A stretch of DNA of 64,000 nt, taken from Blumeriella jaapii. Taxonomy: Eukaryota; Ascomycota; Leotiomycetes; Helotiales; Drepanopezizaceae. The translations under genes and the position numbers were made by a program. The notes under the pieces are model-generated. The model worked only from the letters and a program-made list of their open reading frames with translations, had not been told where the DNA came from and did not search any database. Shown here one piece after another: positions 22,740 through 35,039 of the stretch. How positions within the stretch are numbered: the first letter of the stretch is position 1; each line of letters starts with the position of its first letter. The stretch lies in the NCBI GenBank assembly GCA_009599575.1, contig VWND01000076.1, forward strand, positions 806,001 to 870,000. Reading direction: 5' to 3'.

Positions 22740-25700
22740 CTACTCCTCATCATCGGTCATTGCTCGTACTTTCGTCCCGTTTTTCAAGAGCGCCGCCTTC
22801 AACTTCTCAGTGACCTCCTTCTTCCGCGCGATCTGCGCCATCAGAACGCCTTTCTCCTCAGCCGAGTACCCACTCAGCTTCTTCCGCGGCGGCGAGCTCA
22901 CTCCGCGTGAACTGACAGACGACATCAACGAATTCCGGAAACGATCGTGGCTGTCCCTAACACTCTCGGGACTGTAAAACAAGCTTGATGCGCCAAGGTT
23001 GCGTACCGACGCTCTATTATTGGTCGGGGTTGCAAAGGGAGAGCCTTCGCGGCTACCACCACCGACGGAGCCAAAGCGAAGTTTGCGCATTTGGCCTTCG
23101 AGTACATCAATGTCACCGCTGCGCTTCTCGGCCATGCTGGTCATCTTCGTGATAGTACGCATGACGGCTTCGACGGTGGGGCCGGTGGAACCGCCATTGC
23201 GACCATTCGAAGAAGCGTGCGAGACAGTCTTGGCCTTCAAGACGGATAGGGCTTCCTCAGCCTCTGAGAGCAGTCTTTGAAACTTTGTGAAGTCTCTTCT
23301 GAGGTCGTTCTGCTGAGCGGCTTGATCAGCGCTTAATGGTTGTGCTCGAGCTATGGCAACAGTGTCCGGGTCGAGGTGAGAAGCTAGTATCTTCTTGACT
23401 TCGTCGGACTTGGCGCGTAGTCTGTTGAGATCTCTCTTGAGAGTTTCGCATTCCTCGAGTTTGGCTTTTGCGTCTTTGACACGTGCAGTTTCGAGGTCAT
23501 TGGTGAGATCATTCTCGATAATTTTCGGAAGCTGTTCCATCTCCACCAAGCACCAGTCGTCATCTTCCTCGAGATCGTCCTTTTCCCGGCCAGCTTCCTT
23601 GTACATGTCTTCATGAGCCTTAATGAAACATTTCAGGGACCGAGCGTTCCATCCTAAGGTATCAATCATACGGTTAATATCTCGGAAAACAGCCTCGATC
23701 TGTGCTGGAACGTTCTCCATCAATGACTTGCCATCATAATCGGTATGCGTTTCGAAGTCTGCCAGTTTTTTTGAAGGCACAATTGGCGCGTCCATTTCTG
23801 CACGAAACTTCGCATCTACTTCGTCGTACAATGACTGCGTTTCCTCGGCTTCCTGTCGAGCCCTAACATCTTGGCGACGCTTCTGTTCTGCTTGCATCTC
23901 CTCTTGAGTTTGTTTGAGTGTGTCTTGAGATGGGCCACTGGGTCGAGCACTCATGCGTTGAGAACCTAGCAATTGAGATGCAAAGCCGGGGGCGCTTGAT
24001 GATCTTGAAGCTTCCGGACGATGTAGTCTTCCAGGTATAGCAGTTCTGACGGGGCTAGGTGATCGAGGACTGATCTGTACTTTGGGTGGGGGAAGAGTGG
24101 GAGCATTCAGAGCAAGTTCGCCGAATAAACCCGAACGTGGCTGAGTTGCTTGATCCGGCTTAGAGATTTTGGTGAACATACTTGCTTCAGGGTTGCGGCT
24201 TTTGAACCCGCCAAAGGAGCTCTCTGGGGATAACGCTGGAGTTTGGTTGGTTTCTGGGGTTGGGCTTAGATCCTTGCCGACATCTTCACCGCTACCCTCT
24301 TCGCTAGGCTCTCCGCTGCCTTCGCTCTCGTCACCCTCCTCTTCTGTTAGGAAACCTGAATCGGAGCCATCGTCGTCCGGGCCACCTGGAACATCACTGG
24401 GCTGAACAGTCTCTGCGGGACTTGCTTTGGGGGCGGGAATCGCGGGGCTTGAAGATGGTGCTACCTGTTTGGGCTTCGATGTCAGGAAGTCTGGAGGTAA
24501 AGGAGCTTCCGTGGCGACAGAGGAAACAGAGGAGTCGCCCGCGGCGTAGCTGGTCTTGCTAGTGGTATCGGGTGGTAGAGGAGCCTCGGGGATCTTTTTG
24601 CTGACGGCTGGTGTGTTCGGCATGGGTTCTTGCTTGACTTTAGGGGATGATGGGGTGTTCGGGAATGCGGCTGGTGTTTGAGATTGGGCGAGAGAAGATG
24701 TCTTAGGACCGGGCGTTGTACTCTGGTTCGAATTGCCGAAGCTGTTGAAGGGGCTGGAATTGGTCTTGCTGTCGGATAATGGGCCGAATCCAAACCCAGC
24801 AGACATACCTGTGGAAGGTTGGGCTGATGGAGCGCCAAAAGTATTGCCTCTAGCGGGGGTTGATGTTCCGAAGAGGGTCATTTTTGGCGGTGCTGGGGTA
24901 GATGCCGGTGTTGTAGAATCAGGCTTTGCAGACTCCTCTTTGTTAGAATCGTCATCTGCATCCATATCGGCCTCTTTCGATACAGGTACTTCTGCTGTTG
25001 ATGATTTCGCAGTTTCTCCCAAAGCATTCTTGAAGTTCCTTCCAAAGAACCCACCCGATTGACTTGGAGCTTCTTGGCTATCATCTTCAGCAGATGTATC
25101 AGCCTTGAAGGAGGAATTTAGAACAAATCCACTACCAAAAGCGCCTGCTGGTTTGCTGGTGGAGGTGCTTCCAAAAAGTGAATTGTTACTGGCAGGGGCA
25201 GTCCCAAATGGTGACCCTGTAGTGGCGGGAGTCGCTCCAAACGTTGCATTGGTAGGAGCTGACGAAAATGGATTCGAAGCTGTAGGAGCAGTAGTAGATG
25301 CTGAACCAAATATGCTTCCTCCTGCAGGCGCCGCTGCTGTGGTATTGCCAAAGCCTCCCTTTAAAGCAAACGCAGCGAATCCAGAAGAGGACGGGGCAGC
25401 ACTAGAGGGGTTTGTGGGGGCTCCGAACGGTGACGATTGTTTTCCTAATCCGCCGGATTGACCGAAAGCTGCAGCAGGAGCCGTACTGCCTCCAGCTGCC
25501 CACGGCGATGCTCGGTTACCTAGAGCAGGTGTGCTGGTTGCACCAAAAGTGGGAGTTCCAAATGCTGGCTTCGGCGCAGCGGGAGTAGTACCAAATGATG
25601 TCGAACCAAAGGCGGGGCCATTGCTTGCAGTCGCTGGTGTTGTATTTGCTGCCCAAGGCGATTGGCTCTTCCCAAGTTCAGACGTGGCACCAAATGCACC

Positions 25701-27405
25701 AGCTGAAGGTGCAGAGAGTGCTGGTGTTCCAAACGCAGTGGTCGGCCGGGCGGCTCCGAAGGGAGAATGGGCACTCGGCGAACCAAAGGCAGTCGATCCA
25801 AATGAAGTCTGCGCAGGTGTACCAAAGGCAGGAGCCGCGGCTGGTGCCGGTGTTGAATTTGGGGTTGGAGTGTGCGTAGTCTGAGTGCCCTCGGCAACCA
25901 CGAGACCAGGATACGCCGTACCTTGTCGAATCGAATCCAGATATATGATCCACCAAGCAGCCAAGACTCCTTCATTATTCAAAGCCATAAGAGCAGGCAC
26001 TGGAGTTGGCGACTCGTCCATCTCGTCGCCTACGATGGGCTTCTCCACCGTCTCCTTGCTGGATAGGTCAAGGGCAAATCCAATTGGTGAGGTATCTGTC
26101 AAATCCGCAGTCATAGGTAGAGCTGCTCGACGAGAGTCATCTGACATTTCAGTCAACGTGAAGACCCCCGTAATCTGGTCCGCTGGCTTGTTGGGCGCCA
26201 AGGGTACTTTAGACCTGCTAAACAAACCAATATCTGCCGAGGCCGACGAAGCTACAACGATCAGATCTTGAAGATTGGGCGGAAAGTCTCTGAGCCGTAG
26301 TAAAAAGTGGTGTGGAGGGGAGCGATTCAGCCCAAAAGGCCCGGCTGGATCGGGGATCTTCCGGAACGTGAAGTTTGATTGCTGCTTTTGCTGTCTAGTA
26401 ACGATATTGAAAGTCGACGCTGGCGCCATATTGGTATCGTATTGAGAGGGTGTATGGACTACCAAGAAAACATGGTTCTCGAGCCATGTAATGGAAGAGA
26501 CTGCGCTCGTTAGTGAAGATCTCATACCATTCAAGTGAGATCAGCTTACTATAATCACCGCTATTTCCACCCGGCGGAAATGGAATGACTGCCTTGCCCT
26601 CTCCTTCGGGAGTCATTTGGTAGGCGGTACCATCCCCAAGACCAGCTACCAGCTGTTTACCCTTTGCACTCCAAGATATACAACTTACACCATCCTTCAA
26701 GATAGGTCCATTAGGCCCAGCCATGATAATTTTATCCTTTAGATTCGCCATCATCAACTTGCCATCAGTCGTCACCAAAGCAATCAGCTCTCCTTTCTCG
26801 GGTGTAGGGTTGGGCACCAGGGCCCTTAGTGACAACTGCTCGGTGGATATTTGGAAGGCTGAAGTCGTGTTGCCTTGCAGTAAAGATTGAACCTCGTAAA
26901 CAGCAAGCCCCCCTCCAGTTTCAGCCGACAAGACTAGGTACTGCTCGTCTGCAGTGAAAGCTAACTGTGATATACGCATGGACATATGTATCTTCAACTG
27001 CGGTTCAAACTGCTTTGCGTCTCCCCCAGCTGGACCTTCAAAGGCCTTACGAACGGACTCGGTGGTTGCCAGTATAACCACATCGGGCCCAGATGCGGCA
27101 ACGAGACCTCTTCGCGAAGCTATGCTCATAAGAGAGGATGTGGGAGGCGGCAGTTGGTCAGCGGGCCATGGTGTTGGGAGCAACTGGATTTTTGTAGAAC
27201 CAGAGAGTGCTCGGAAATATATGTTCTGCTGAACCATTAGCATTGAGCTCGAGCATTGTGTCAAAGGAACCAGCAAGCTCGGGCAGGACCTCTTTCCTTT
27301 GGACTTGCATACCTCTGTTTGAATATCTGGAAGATCGGGACCGACTTGCAGATTGCCCCCCGCAGATGCAGCTGCTGGCGCAGAGTTTCCGAAGCTGAAT
27401 GCCAT
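22740..27405 (-). CDS. NUP159: FG nucleoporin Nup159 (Nup214 family)
   Basis: Exons 27313-27405, 26550-27228 and 22740-26500; 1510 aa. It is a cytoplasmic-face nuclear pore component that anchors the DEAD-box helicase Dbp5 during mRNA export. Residues 1 to about 430 form the N-terminal beta-propeller (LLPTPWPADQLPPPTSSLMS, later SSITWLENHVFLVVH across intron 2). Residues about 460-840 are a low-complexity FG domain with many FG, FGTP and FGSTAFGS repeats. A Glu/Asp/Ser-rich stretch follows (about 960-1000). The C-terminal 400 residues are predicted coiled coil, the part that binds Nup82 in yeast. Plus-strand open frames opposite the FG domain are shadows of its repetitive codons. It is divergent from Pup1 with a 497-bp shared promoter. 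Confidence 0.94.
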
Positions 27406-27902
27406 AGCGGTCGCAGATAACCCAGCTGTGAGAAGGGGTTGCGAGTTACGAAAGACTTCGGCGCATTTGAAAGTGTCAATGTTGATCCAAGTAAAGAAGC
27501 GCGACGCGCGGAGTACGAGTGCCTTCTCGGCCTACCGAGGAGATGTCGGTGGGTGCAATCCACTTGGCGTTCGAGATGGGTTCGTGAAAGAGCTACAATG
27601 GGTAGTTTGGACTCGAATGTCAAGACTTGGTTGCGAAATGCTGTGTTTCAAGCGCAGTGAAGATGACTCTCAGCGACTAAGAAAACGCAAAGTCACGTGT
27701 CGTACAAGCTCCACTGGTCTCCACGTCGGTTCTTGGGACGCGAGGCGCGAGCTGCCTTGAGCTTGAGCTTGACATACTTACAACAGGCTTCCTGAACAAC
27801 GTCCGTCAATACAACTCATCCGCGCGATCTCCCAATCCCTTTTCCACCATACCCACTGCGGTTTCAAACCAGAAATAAAGTCTCGGTGCTCCATCTGCTA
27901 CC
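27406..27902. promoter_or_regulatory. Shared divergent promoter, NUP159 / PUP1
   Basis: This 497-bp gap separates two start codons on opposite strands. Short open frames here lack domains and proper starts. No proteasome-associated control element (GGTGGCAAA) is visible. Function is inferred from gene order. Confidence 0.45.
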
Positions 27903-28931
27903 ATGCCCGGCTTCGACTTTTCCAACCACACTCGCAATGCTGCGCTGCACGCAAGAGGTGTCCCGCTCCCGAAGGCTACCAGTACCGGAACTACAATTGT
28001 AGGATGCATATTCGATGGAGGTGTTGTGGTATGTGCCGGCTTTCATGCTCTTTTACGAGGTCGATGCTGGGTTTCCGCGATTGGAATGAGGGCGATTCAG
28101 CCTGGTGCAAGAGAAAGAGAGCTTCCTCAGAGCCTAAAATATCGGGATAGCATGCTGATCAGATGTTCTTTGTTTAGATTGCTGCGGATACCAGAGCAAC
28201 AAGTGGTCCAATAGTGGCTGACAAGGTAAGCCTTAAGAGGTGAGACTGGATGTTAGAGCTGATCCTCACATCAACAGAATTGCGAGAAACTCCATTACAT
28301 CGCCCCTCAGATCTGGTGTGCCGGAGCTGGCACTGCTGCCGATACCGAATTTACAACCGCCCTCATCTCTTCACAACTCGAGCTCCATTCCCTCTCCACC
28401 GGTCGCAAGCCTCGAGTCGTTACCTGCATGACCATGCTCAAGCAACATCTGTTCCGTTACCAAGGACACATTGGGGCGTACCTGGTTGTGGCTGGTGTTG
28501 ATCCTACCGGTGTCGGATTGTTCACTGTCCACGCACATGGTAGCACGGACAAGCTTCCGTATGTCACCATGGGAAGTGGTTCGCTGGCGGCTATGTCCAT
28601 TTTCGAAACCCAATGGAAGCCGACGATGACGGAGCAAGAGGCAATTGACTTGGCGTCCAACGCTATCCAAGCGGGTATCTTCAACGATTTGGGTTCGGGT
28701 TCTAATGTCGACGTTGCGGTCATCACGAAGGAGAAGACCACACTAAAGAGAGGTTACGTCAAGCCAAATGAGCGAAGCAAGAAGCAAAAGAGCTACGTAT
28801 TCAAGAGAGGTACTACTGCCGTTTTGAACGAGAAGATCATCACAAGGGAGGAGATCAGCAAGTACGTGACCGTACACGAGCTGAAGGGGGGCGAGGCGCA
28901 GTTGGGAGAGAAGATGGACCTGGATGTTTAG
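27903..28931 (+). CDS. PUP1: 20S proteasome subunit beta-2 (trypsin-like activity)
   Basis: Exons 27903-28028, 28178-28225 and 28278-28931; 275 aa. Residues 1-29 are a propeptide; autocleavage at Gly29-Thr30 exposes the catalytic Thr (TGTTIVG). Strong beta-2 signatures follow: [20 protein letters not shown] across introns 1 and 2, [30 protein letters not shown] and [11 protein letters not shown]. The C-terminal arm ([19 protein letters not shown]) wraps beta-3 in known structures. This is one of the three proteolytic beta subunits of the proteasome core. Intron 1 is 149 bp and intron 2 is 52 bp. Confidence 0.97.
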
Positions 28932-29409
28932 AGATGAGGCCGTAGAGGGTGCTTGATAGAGAGGCATCAAATGTACAACATTCTCCTTGAGAGGCATGGC
29001 GCAGAATTCCAGTCTGTGTTATGAGCAGCTGACAAAAATTGCACAAATTTTGCATTTAATAAGAGTCGAAGGATGAGGCTAGTCAAAATGTCTACTTTCG
29101 CCTGGATCCAGGCTGGAATGGACCCCCAAAGTTATCATATGAGATGGACTTTGAGTATGTGCCTTGCCAGTCGAGAAGATCAAAAGGGAACTTCATCAAG
29201 ATGTCCTCAAGCATCTCCACGGCTACTGTCTACCTGCCTATGTTCATTGGTCAGCGGACTATGGCTGACTAACAGAATCCAGCAACACAACGTCTATTAA
29301 AACTGATGTTCCACTAAGGTGCTCTACGAACTGTCTGTTTCCTGGGCTGGTCTCACAAGGATTGCATTTGTTCGTTCTCTTGCCGGAGCTTGACTTACTC
29401 CCAGAAGAC
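28932..29409. other. Intergenic between PUP1 and the Zn2Cys6 regulator
   Basis: No gene seen. It should contain the PUP1 3' UTR and the regulator's promoter. The regulator's frame is open upstream of 29410 but has no ATG there. Confidence 0.45.
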
Positions 29410-32400
29410 ATGGATTACTCTACTAGCTTCGGCAACACGGCTGCTCAAGAGCAAAAGTCCTCAGAGAATAATCAAACACCTTCTAATGCGTCTAGTATTC
29501 CTGCTTCCGATCTTAGAGCTACTGGGGAAACCGGTTCTTCTCCAGATGCTTCGTTGCTTAGCATTCCAGCTTCAAACGCAGCGCCATTGTTGTCTAATCA
29601 AGGGCCATCTCCACGCATTAGGAGAAGAAACCGCATGATAACAAGTTGTCTAGAATGCCGACGTCGTAAGCTCAAATGCGATAAATCCCATCCTTGTACC
29701 AATTGCACCAAAGTTAGACGAGACTGCGTAAGTCACTTGCCACACAACATAGCCTTCCATTCATGTTGAAATCTCTAGGTATTCCTGGCACCAGCACTTG
29801 ATCAAGCGAGTCAACTCAAGCTCACAGAAATCAAAGAGAAAGTTGGGTCTCTGGAGAGGCTACTTGAACGAGATGTTGCGAAGACTTCTCAAAATCCAAC
29901 GTCGTTCCCGAGCCAGGACAGAGCGCTCCCAGATGATGCGGAAGATGACTTACCTGCGAACGATGATGAAAAATACCTTGAGGTGACTCCTCTTGCGGTC
30001 GTGGATGCTGCCTATGATGTGGATGGCGATGATGATGCTCTCCTTGACCTTGGAATACAACTTGGAAAGATGAGAATCACCGAACGTATTGGGGGCTTCT
30101 TCAGGCCTCAGATAGCCAGAGAGGTCTGTTCCCCTACACAATTCTGTCTTCCAAGTTCAACTTATCTGAGTGATTGACGGCGACTGCAAAGATTGTTGAA
30201 AGTGCACAATGAAATCTGTGACATCGTTAGCCTTGTGTGCTATACATGCACTATGCTTTTTCGCTGTAACCAAGGGCCATTTCATTGTCGGTATTTTGCG
30301 GAGCGGGGGAGGGGGGGTGTAAATCTGCTAACCAGAAATTGCAGCTGGAGTATACCATATCGAATACAGTTATGACAGGCGATAAAAGCAAAGATGAGGG
30401 AAAGATACCTCCCCAATACCAAGCTATACCACTTTCACCCGCCACAGAATGGTTGAAGCCAGGACCTGCTTACATCCTGCCAACTTCTGGCTTCTTCTTC
30501 GGTGGCAACGGTTCACAGGCTTCTCTGGTAGACTTCCTCCCATCTCGACTCGCAGCGGACAAACTCATCAGACAGTATTTTGCATGCGTTCATCCTATAT
30601 GCCAAATCGTCCATCGTCCCTCTTTCGAACAAGAGTGGGATGCCTTTTGGGACGATGTGACTCTGGGTATCGAGCCTTCTAGCTCCGTACAGGCGATTGT
30701 TTTCGCTGCCATGTTCTCAGGAGTTGTCAGTATGGCGGAAACTGAGATCATGCGAGAATTCGGTGTCTCTAAGGTATGTGCCCCTAACTCTCTTATGCGT
30801 TTGTACTTGGAGATAAGACGGAATAGAGGATTGGAAGATGTTCATTGATCTATGTCACTGACTCGAACAATACAAATTAAAGGCCAGCCTTACGGATAAC
30901 TTCAAGATAGGCACCGAAACAGCCCTCGCAAGAGCCAACTTCTTCCGTACAACCAAGATGGAAACTCTTCAAGCGTTTGTCATGTATCTGGTAGGTTCTA
31001 CCACCAAGTTATGTTCACTAGACTAACACTAACGAGATACCCCTATGCCGTGCGGAGATATCCCGAGCCCATTCAGTCCTGGTAGGCGCTGTTATCAGGA
31101 TGGCAGAGTGTATGGGGCTTCATCGTGACGGCCACACCTACGGTATGAACCCTCTTGAAATTCACATTCGTAGGCTAGTTTGGCACCAAGTGTGCTTCCT
31201 CGATATAAGGACTTGCGAAGCTCAAGGCCCCAGGCCGACAATCCGACGCGATGAGTTTGACACGAAGCTGCCTCTGAACATCGATGATGCCTATATTCGT
31301 CCCACTGGAGAGGCACCTGCCGGTGTGGACAGGTGGACTGATGCTACATTTTCCCTCATTCGCTTCGAGGCCACCGAGATGCTGCGAACTATCTGGATCG
31401 ATCGGCCACGGATAGAGCGCCGGAAAATCAGTTTGACTGCCGTTCTCAGCAAGATTGAGACATTCCGATCAAACATGGCAGCCAAGTACGATCACCTCAT
31501 TAATGATAAAATACCGCTTCAGAAGTGCGCAAAATTAGTGAAGGTATAGACACGCTTTCTTTGATCATTCATCCTCAAGTGTGGTAAGCCTCTTGGTCTT
31601 GCCCTCATTCCAAACTCTTTTCTTTTGTGCGTAGGTCAAGTGGGAGCTCGTGACAAGCACCGCTTGAAGCAAATGGTTGCGTGAGATTCGGGCGTCTTGG
31701 AGTTCTGGTTTCTACTCCCTGGAGCAGGCACGAGCTCCAGTTTTCGAGAGGTTTTCTGACCACGTTAGGCCCTCCTGATTTCTCGGATGTATATTATGGT
31801 TCTTCATCGATATCATAATTCCGTTCCAATGCCAGATCGACTTAGGACTATGATGCTCTCCGCCGGTACAGCGACTCTAGAGACGGCTATCGCTCTGGAG
31901 ACAATCCCGGAACTGCAGCCCTGGTCTTGGTATGTTGGTGCTTACCAGCAATACCATACTGCTTTTCTTCTCCTCATGGAAGTGTATGTATACCCCCATA
32001 GGAAGGAGGTCGATCGAATTGTAAGCACCTTACTCTAGCTCATTAACTCTTACCTCAAGTTTGGTTATGGGCTTACCCTAGCATGTGCTTTATTCTTTGG
32101 AGATATACTTAGACCTCACAGTGGAACTGCCTAGACTACATTTTCGAGACAGACGCTTCTCAACCTCCTCGTGAAAAGGGTAAGAAAATCATTATGGAGT
32201 TACAACAGAAGACCGCTGTCTATCAAAGTATGCGTGGCATGCGAGCACCCGTGGAAATGGAGAAACACGTCGAACAGCGGGAGCCACGAGTCTCTGAAAA
32301 GAACACCAATTGGTCCCAGAAAGCTTCAACCCCAGGAAAGCAGCGACAAGAGCTCGACCCCAAAGTTCCATCATTCGGACAGGTTGCCCAAGCAAGTTCT

Positions 32401-32756
32401 ACTCATGAATTTAGTCCGACAGTAGGCAGAGTGCCTGTGGACCTGGCACAGGACATGCAGTTTGCTGGAGTGAGTGATGGCCAGAGTTTATGGGCCTTGC
32501 CCAACACTTCTCCGGAAGCCCGTGAGATGATGGGCTTCTCGGGCCAAGTGGTGGAGAACTCGATACCGGCTGGGCTGCCTCACGACGATCTTATGGCTGA
32601 CATCGACTGGGTAAATAAAATGGAACCTGATCAATCTCTCTTCTCCTGCTAAATCAGATCCAGGATGCTTTTGATGCTCTATTTCCTCCCGACCAGCAGT
32701 CCGAGCCCGAGATCACCGGGTTCCAGGTTCCGGGGAGTTTCGAAACTTTGGCTTAA
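29410..32756 (+). CDS. Zn(II)2Cys6 fungal-specific transcription factor
   Basis: Eight exons: 29410-29727, 29779-30123, 30345-30773, 30883-30990, 31037-31543, 31769-32020, 32122-32610 and 32658-32756; 848 aa. A disordered Ser-rich start precedes the binuclear zinc cluster, with Cys at 80, 83, 90, 96, 99 and 106 (ITSCLECRRRKLKCDK); the last Cys is the final codon of exon 1. A coiled-coil linker (LTEIKEKVGSLERLLERD) suggests dimer binding. A fungal_trans-type regulatory domain follows, with RITERIGGFFRP, FFFGGNGSQASLVDFLPSRL, RMAECMGLHRDG and MVLHRYHNSVPMPDRL. It is a nuclear DNA-binding regulator whose targets cannot be inferred. Introns 2 and 5 are long (221 and 225 bp). The ATG at 29410 has good context and is the first in frame. 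Confidence 0.88.
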
Positions 32757-33085
32757 AGCTCAACTCTAGGCCTGAAGATCTTGTCGGTTTGCTACACAAA
32801 GCTTGACGCGCAGTCGTTTGGGGAAAGCCCCGATACCAGAGTTTACAAATTAGTTTGCTGTAATGAAATGCAGTTTCGTAAAAGGTTGAATGCCAATCTT
32901 CCACTTGCTTCAGTCACCATATAAAGCGAGATCATCTCTCACGATACCTACCTACGGTGCTCTAGCTATATTCCGCTTCAACTCCTTCGAGTGAACCGTC
33001 TCCTCCTCCCCAATATCCTCGTTCCTGTACAAGTTCCAGTCAGCTCACCACCTTCTCCCCACCACCTTCCCCCAACCAAGACAGC
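32757..33085. other. Convergent intergenic, regulator / cytosine deaminase
   Basis: A 329-bp gap between two convergent genes. I see no gene or clear repeat here; it should contain both 3' UTRs. Confidence 0.45.
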
Positions 33086-33848
33086 TTACCAAACCTCAGG
33101 CTTCTCCCTAATAAAGGCCTCCATCAGCGCCCTGCACACCTCACTCTCCAGCACCACGACCTCGACGCCCCTCCTCCGCAACTGCGCCTCTCCGCCGACG
33201 AAGGTCCTGTTCTCGCCAATCACCACGCGCGCGATGCCGTACAGGAGGCACGCCCCGGTGCACATGTCGCAGGGCGAGAGCGTAGTGAACATGGTGGCGC
33301 CGCGGTAGGCGGAGGCCGGGAGCCGGCCGGAGTCCTCGAGCGCGGACATCTCGCCGTGGTGGATGGCGCTGCCTTTCTGGACGCGCTGGTTGTGGCCGCG
33401 GCCGAGGAGCTCGCCGTCTTTGGAGACGAGGGCTGCGCCAATCTGGGATAGGCGTTTAGCAGAGATTCCATCATCCAGCGATGGTGTTTTTGGGGGCGTG
33501 TGGTTTTGTGATCCGTATTCGTTCGCGGCATTGATACCTACCTATGCTTCCCACGGTGATGGATGATGCGCTGTGTTGGTAAGAGAGATGTGGCATCGTT
33601 GCTCGTTCTAAACAAAACAAACCCGATTCTGCTTCGCTTAACTACCTAGGTAGGTACCTACAAGACACAACAAGACACCATCCACGCCACTCGGGCGATT
33701 AACTTCCGGGAGCATTAATGATTCCTCCCGCGGAAACTGGTAGGAAAGCGGGGTGGGGAGAGGGGGGGATTCTCACAGGAACGCCACCTTCTTCGTAGCT
33801 GATTCTTGCCTCTTCAAGGGCGATGGCGAGGGCTTGTTGGTCATTCAT
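33086..33848 (-). CDS. FCY1: Cytosine deaminase (yeast FCY1 type)
   Basis: Exons 33777-33848 and 33086-33442, separated by an unusually long 334-bp intron; 142 aa. It converts cytosine to uracil in pyrimidine salvage and also deaminates 5-fluorocytosine. Motifs match the fungal homodimeric zinc enzyme: YEEGGVPIGAALVS across the splice, GRGHNQRVQKGSA, HHGEMSALE (zinc His and catalytic Glu), TTLSPCDMCTGA (zinc Cys pair), GENRTFVGGE and FIREKPEVW at the C-terminus. It is about 15 residues shorter than yeast Fcy1, mainly at the N-terminus. The intron is GC-rich and holds CTACCTAGGTAGGTACCTAC, a repeat word also seen elsewhere in the window. Confidence 0.92.
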
Positions 33849-35039
33849 TCTCCAGAGCAGGGGGAGAAGGCGAAAGACGAGTCGTGTCCAGTACCGTGGT
33901 TAGCAACAGGCTCTGGTCTCGGCTGGGGTGAAAGACTCTGAGGATGCGTCGGTTGCCACTGGGACGTTCGAGGTGGAGAACTGTGGTTTAGATGAGACAG
34001 ATTGATTATGCGGGTAGGGAACAAGTACTGTAGTTTGATTAACGTATATAGATGGGTTCGTCCGAAACCCACTCTCTGGTAGGTACGGAACTGTACAGTA
34101 CAGTATGTACAGTACGTACAGTATGTACAGTACGTACAGTATGTATAGTATGTATAGTATGTATGTATGTATAGTATGTAGAGATAGATATCTTGGACCA
34201 AACCCTTCCAGTCCGCATGGCAGGTCGATGCATAGGAAGTTATGCCTTTGACTGTCTTCTGCGTCGAGCTAGGTACAGTATATATCGGCCTAGTGTTTCT
34301 AGCATCGCCTCTTCTGTACTGTAACATGCAGAAAACAAAATTATAGAGAACCAAAAAAACAAGCCACAAAAGAGCCACTATTACAGTAAATAAAACGAGT
34401 CCGCATCACGTGACACGTAATACGTCATCCGGCCCCGGAGAAGGATTTGTTTGGCACCGTATTTTTTGGCGGGTTCGTGCGCCCCTCGGGCTGACTAGGA
34501 CGAGGCTTCTATCGACATCCATGGTTTTCGCTCGCTGCCAGAGCCCGCCCGCGGCAAGCTCTTTTTTACTGCGTGGAGGATCCATGCCTACTGCTCTCTG
34601 CCCACCAGACAAAACCAGCCGTCGCATCTTCAACTTCAACATTCCTCCCTTTCTCTAACCACCTGCAAACCCTTCTACCGGAAAACTTCTCCCATCCTGC
34701 GTCGGTTGACGGCCAATTGTCTCGATTGCGACTGCAAGCCGAAGAGCCATCCCTCGTGCGCGCAAGGCCTCTCAGCCTCAGCATCAAATCGGTCAGTCTC
34801 CCCCTCCGCGGCCTGGCAGAGTCTGTGCCGTATCCCTCCTTCCCGCCACTCGAGCAATCGAGGCACCGCTCGTCGGCGATTGCCTAGATCTCGTCGTCTG
34901 GATCTGGACTGACGTAGCTCACTAGACAGAGCGCCCCTCAAGTAAGGCGTCTCGAGAGAGTCGGAACGCACCCTTTCGAATAAGCTCGACGTCCAGACAG
35001 TAGTCTCCGACTCTCCGCTATTTCTCATAACTTGCCAAA
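33849..35039. promoter_or_regulatory. Divergent region between FCY1 and YDJ1 with GTAC repeats
   Basis: A 1.19-kb gap between two start codons. It contains the GTACAGTATGTAC cluster at 34091-34181. The section from about 34560 to 35039 is pyrimidine-rich and is probably the YDJ1 promoter and 5' UTR. I see no heat-shock element array (nGAAn repeats) good enough to call. Confidence 0.45.
34091..34181. repeat. GTACAGTATGTAC / GTATAGTAT tandem repeat
   Basis: A unit of about nine to ten bases (GTACAGTAT, GTACAGTAC, then GTATAGTAT) repeats nine or more times, grading into GTAT repeats. Confidence 0.9.

Noticed and set aside
25105..25884. Plus-strand open frames opposite the Nup159 FG domain
   Set aside because: They are translations of the repetitive FG-coding DNA in other frames and have no independent features.
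29362..29409. Longer N-terminus for the Zn2Cys6 regulator
   Set aside because: The upstream part of the frame begins with TTG, not ATG; the first ATG is at 29410 with a purine at -3 and G at +4.
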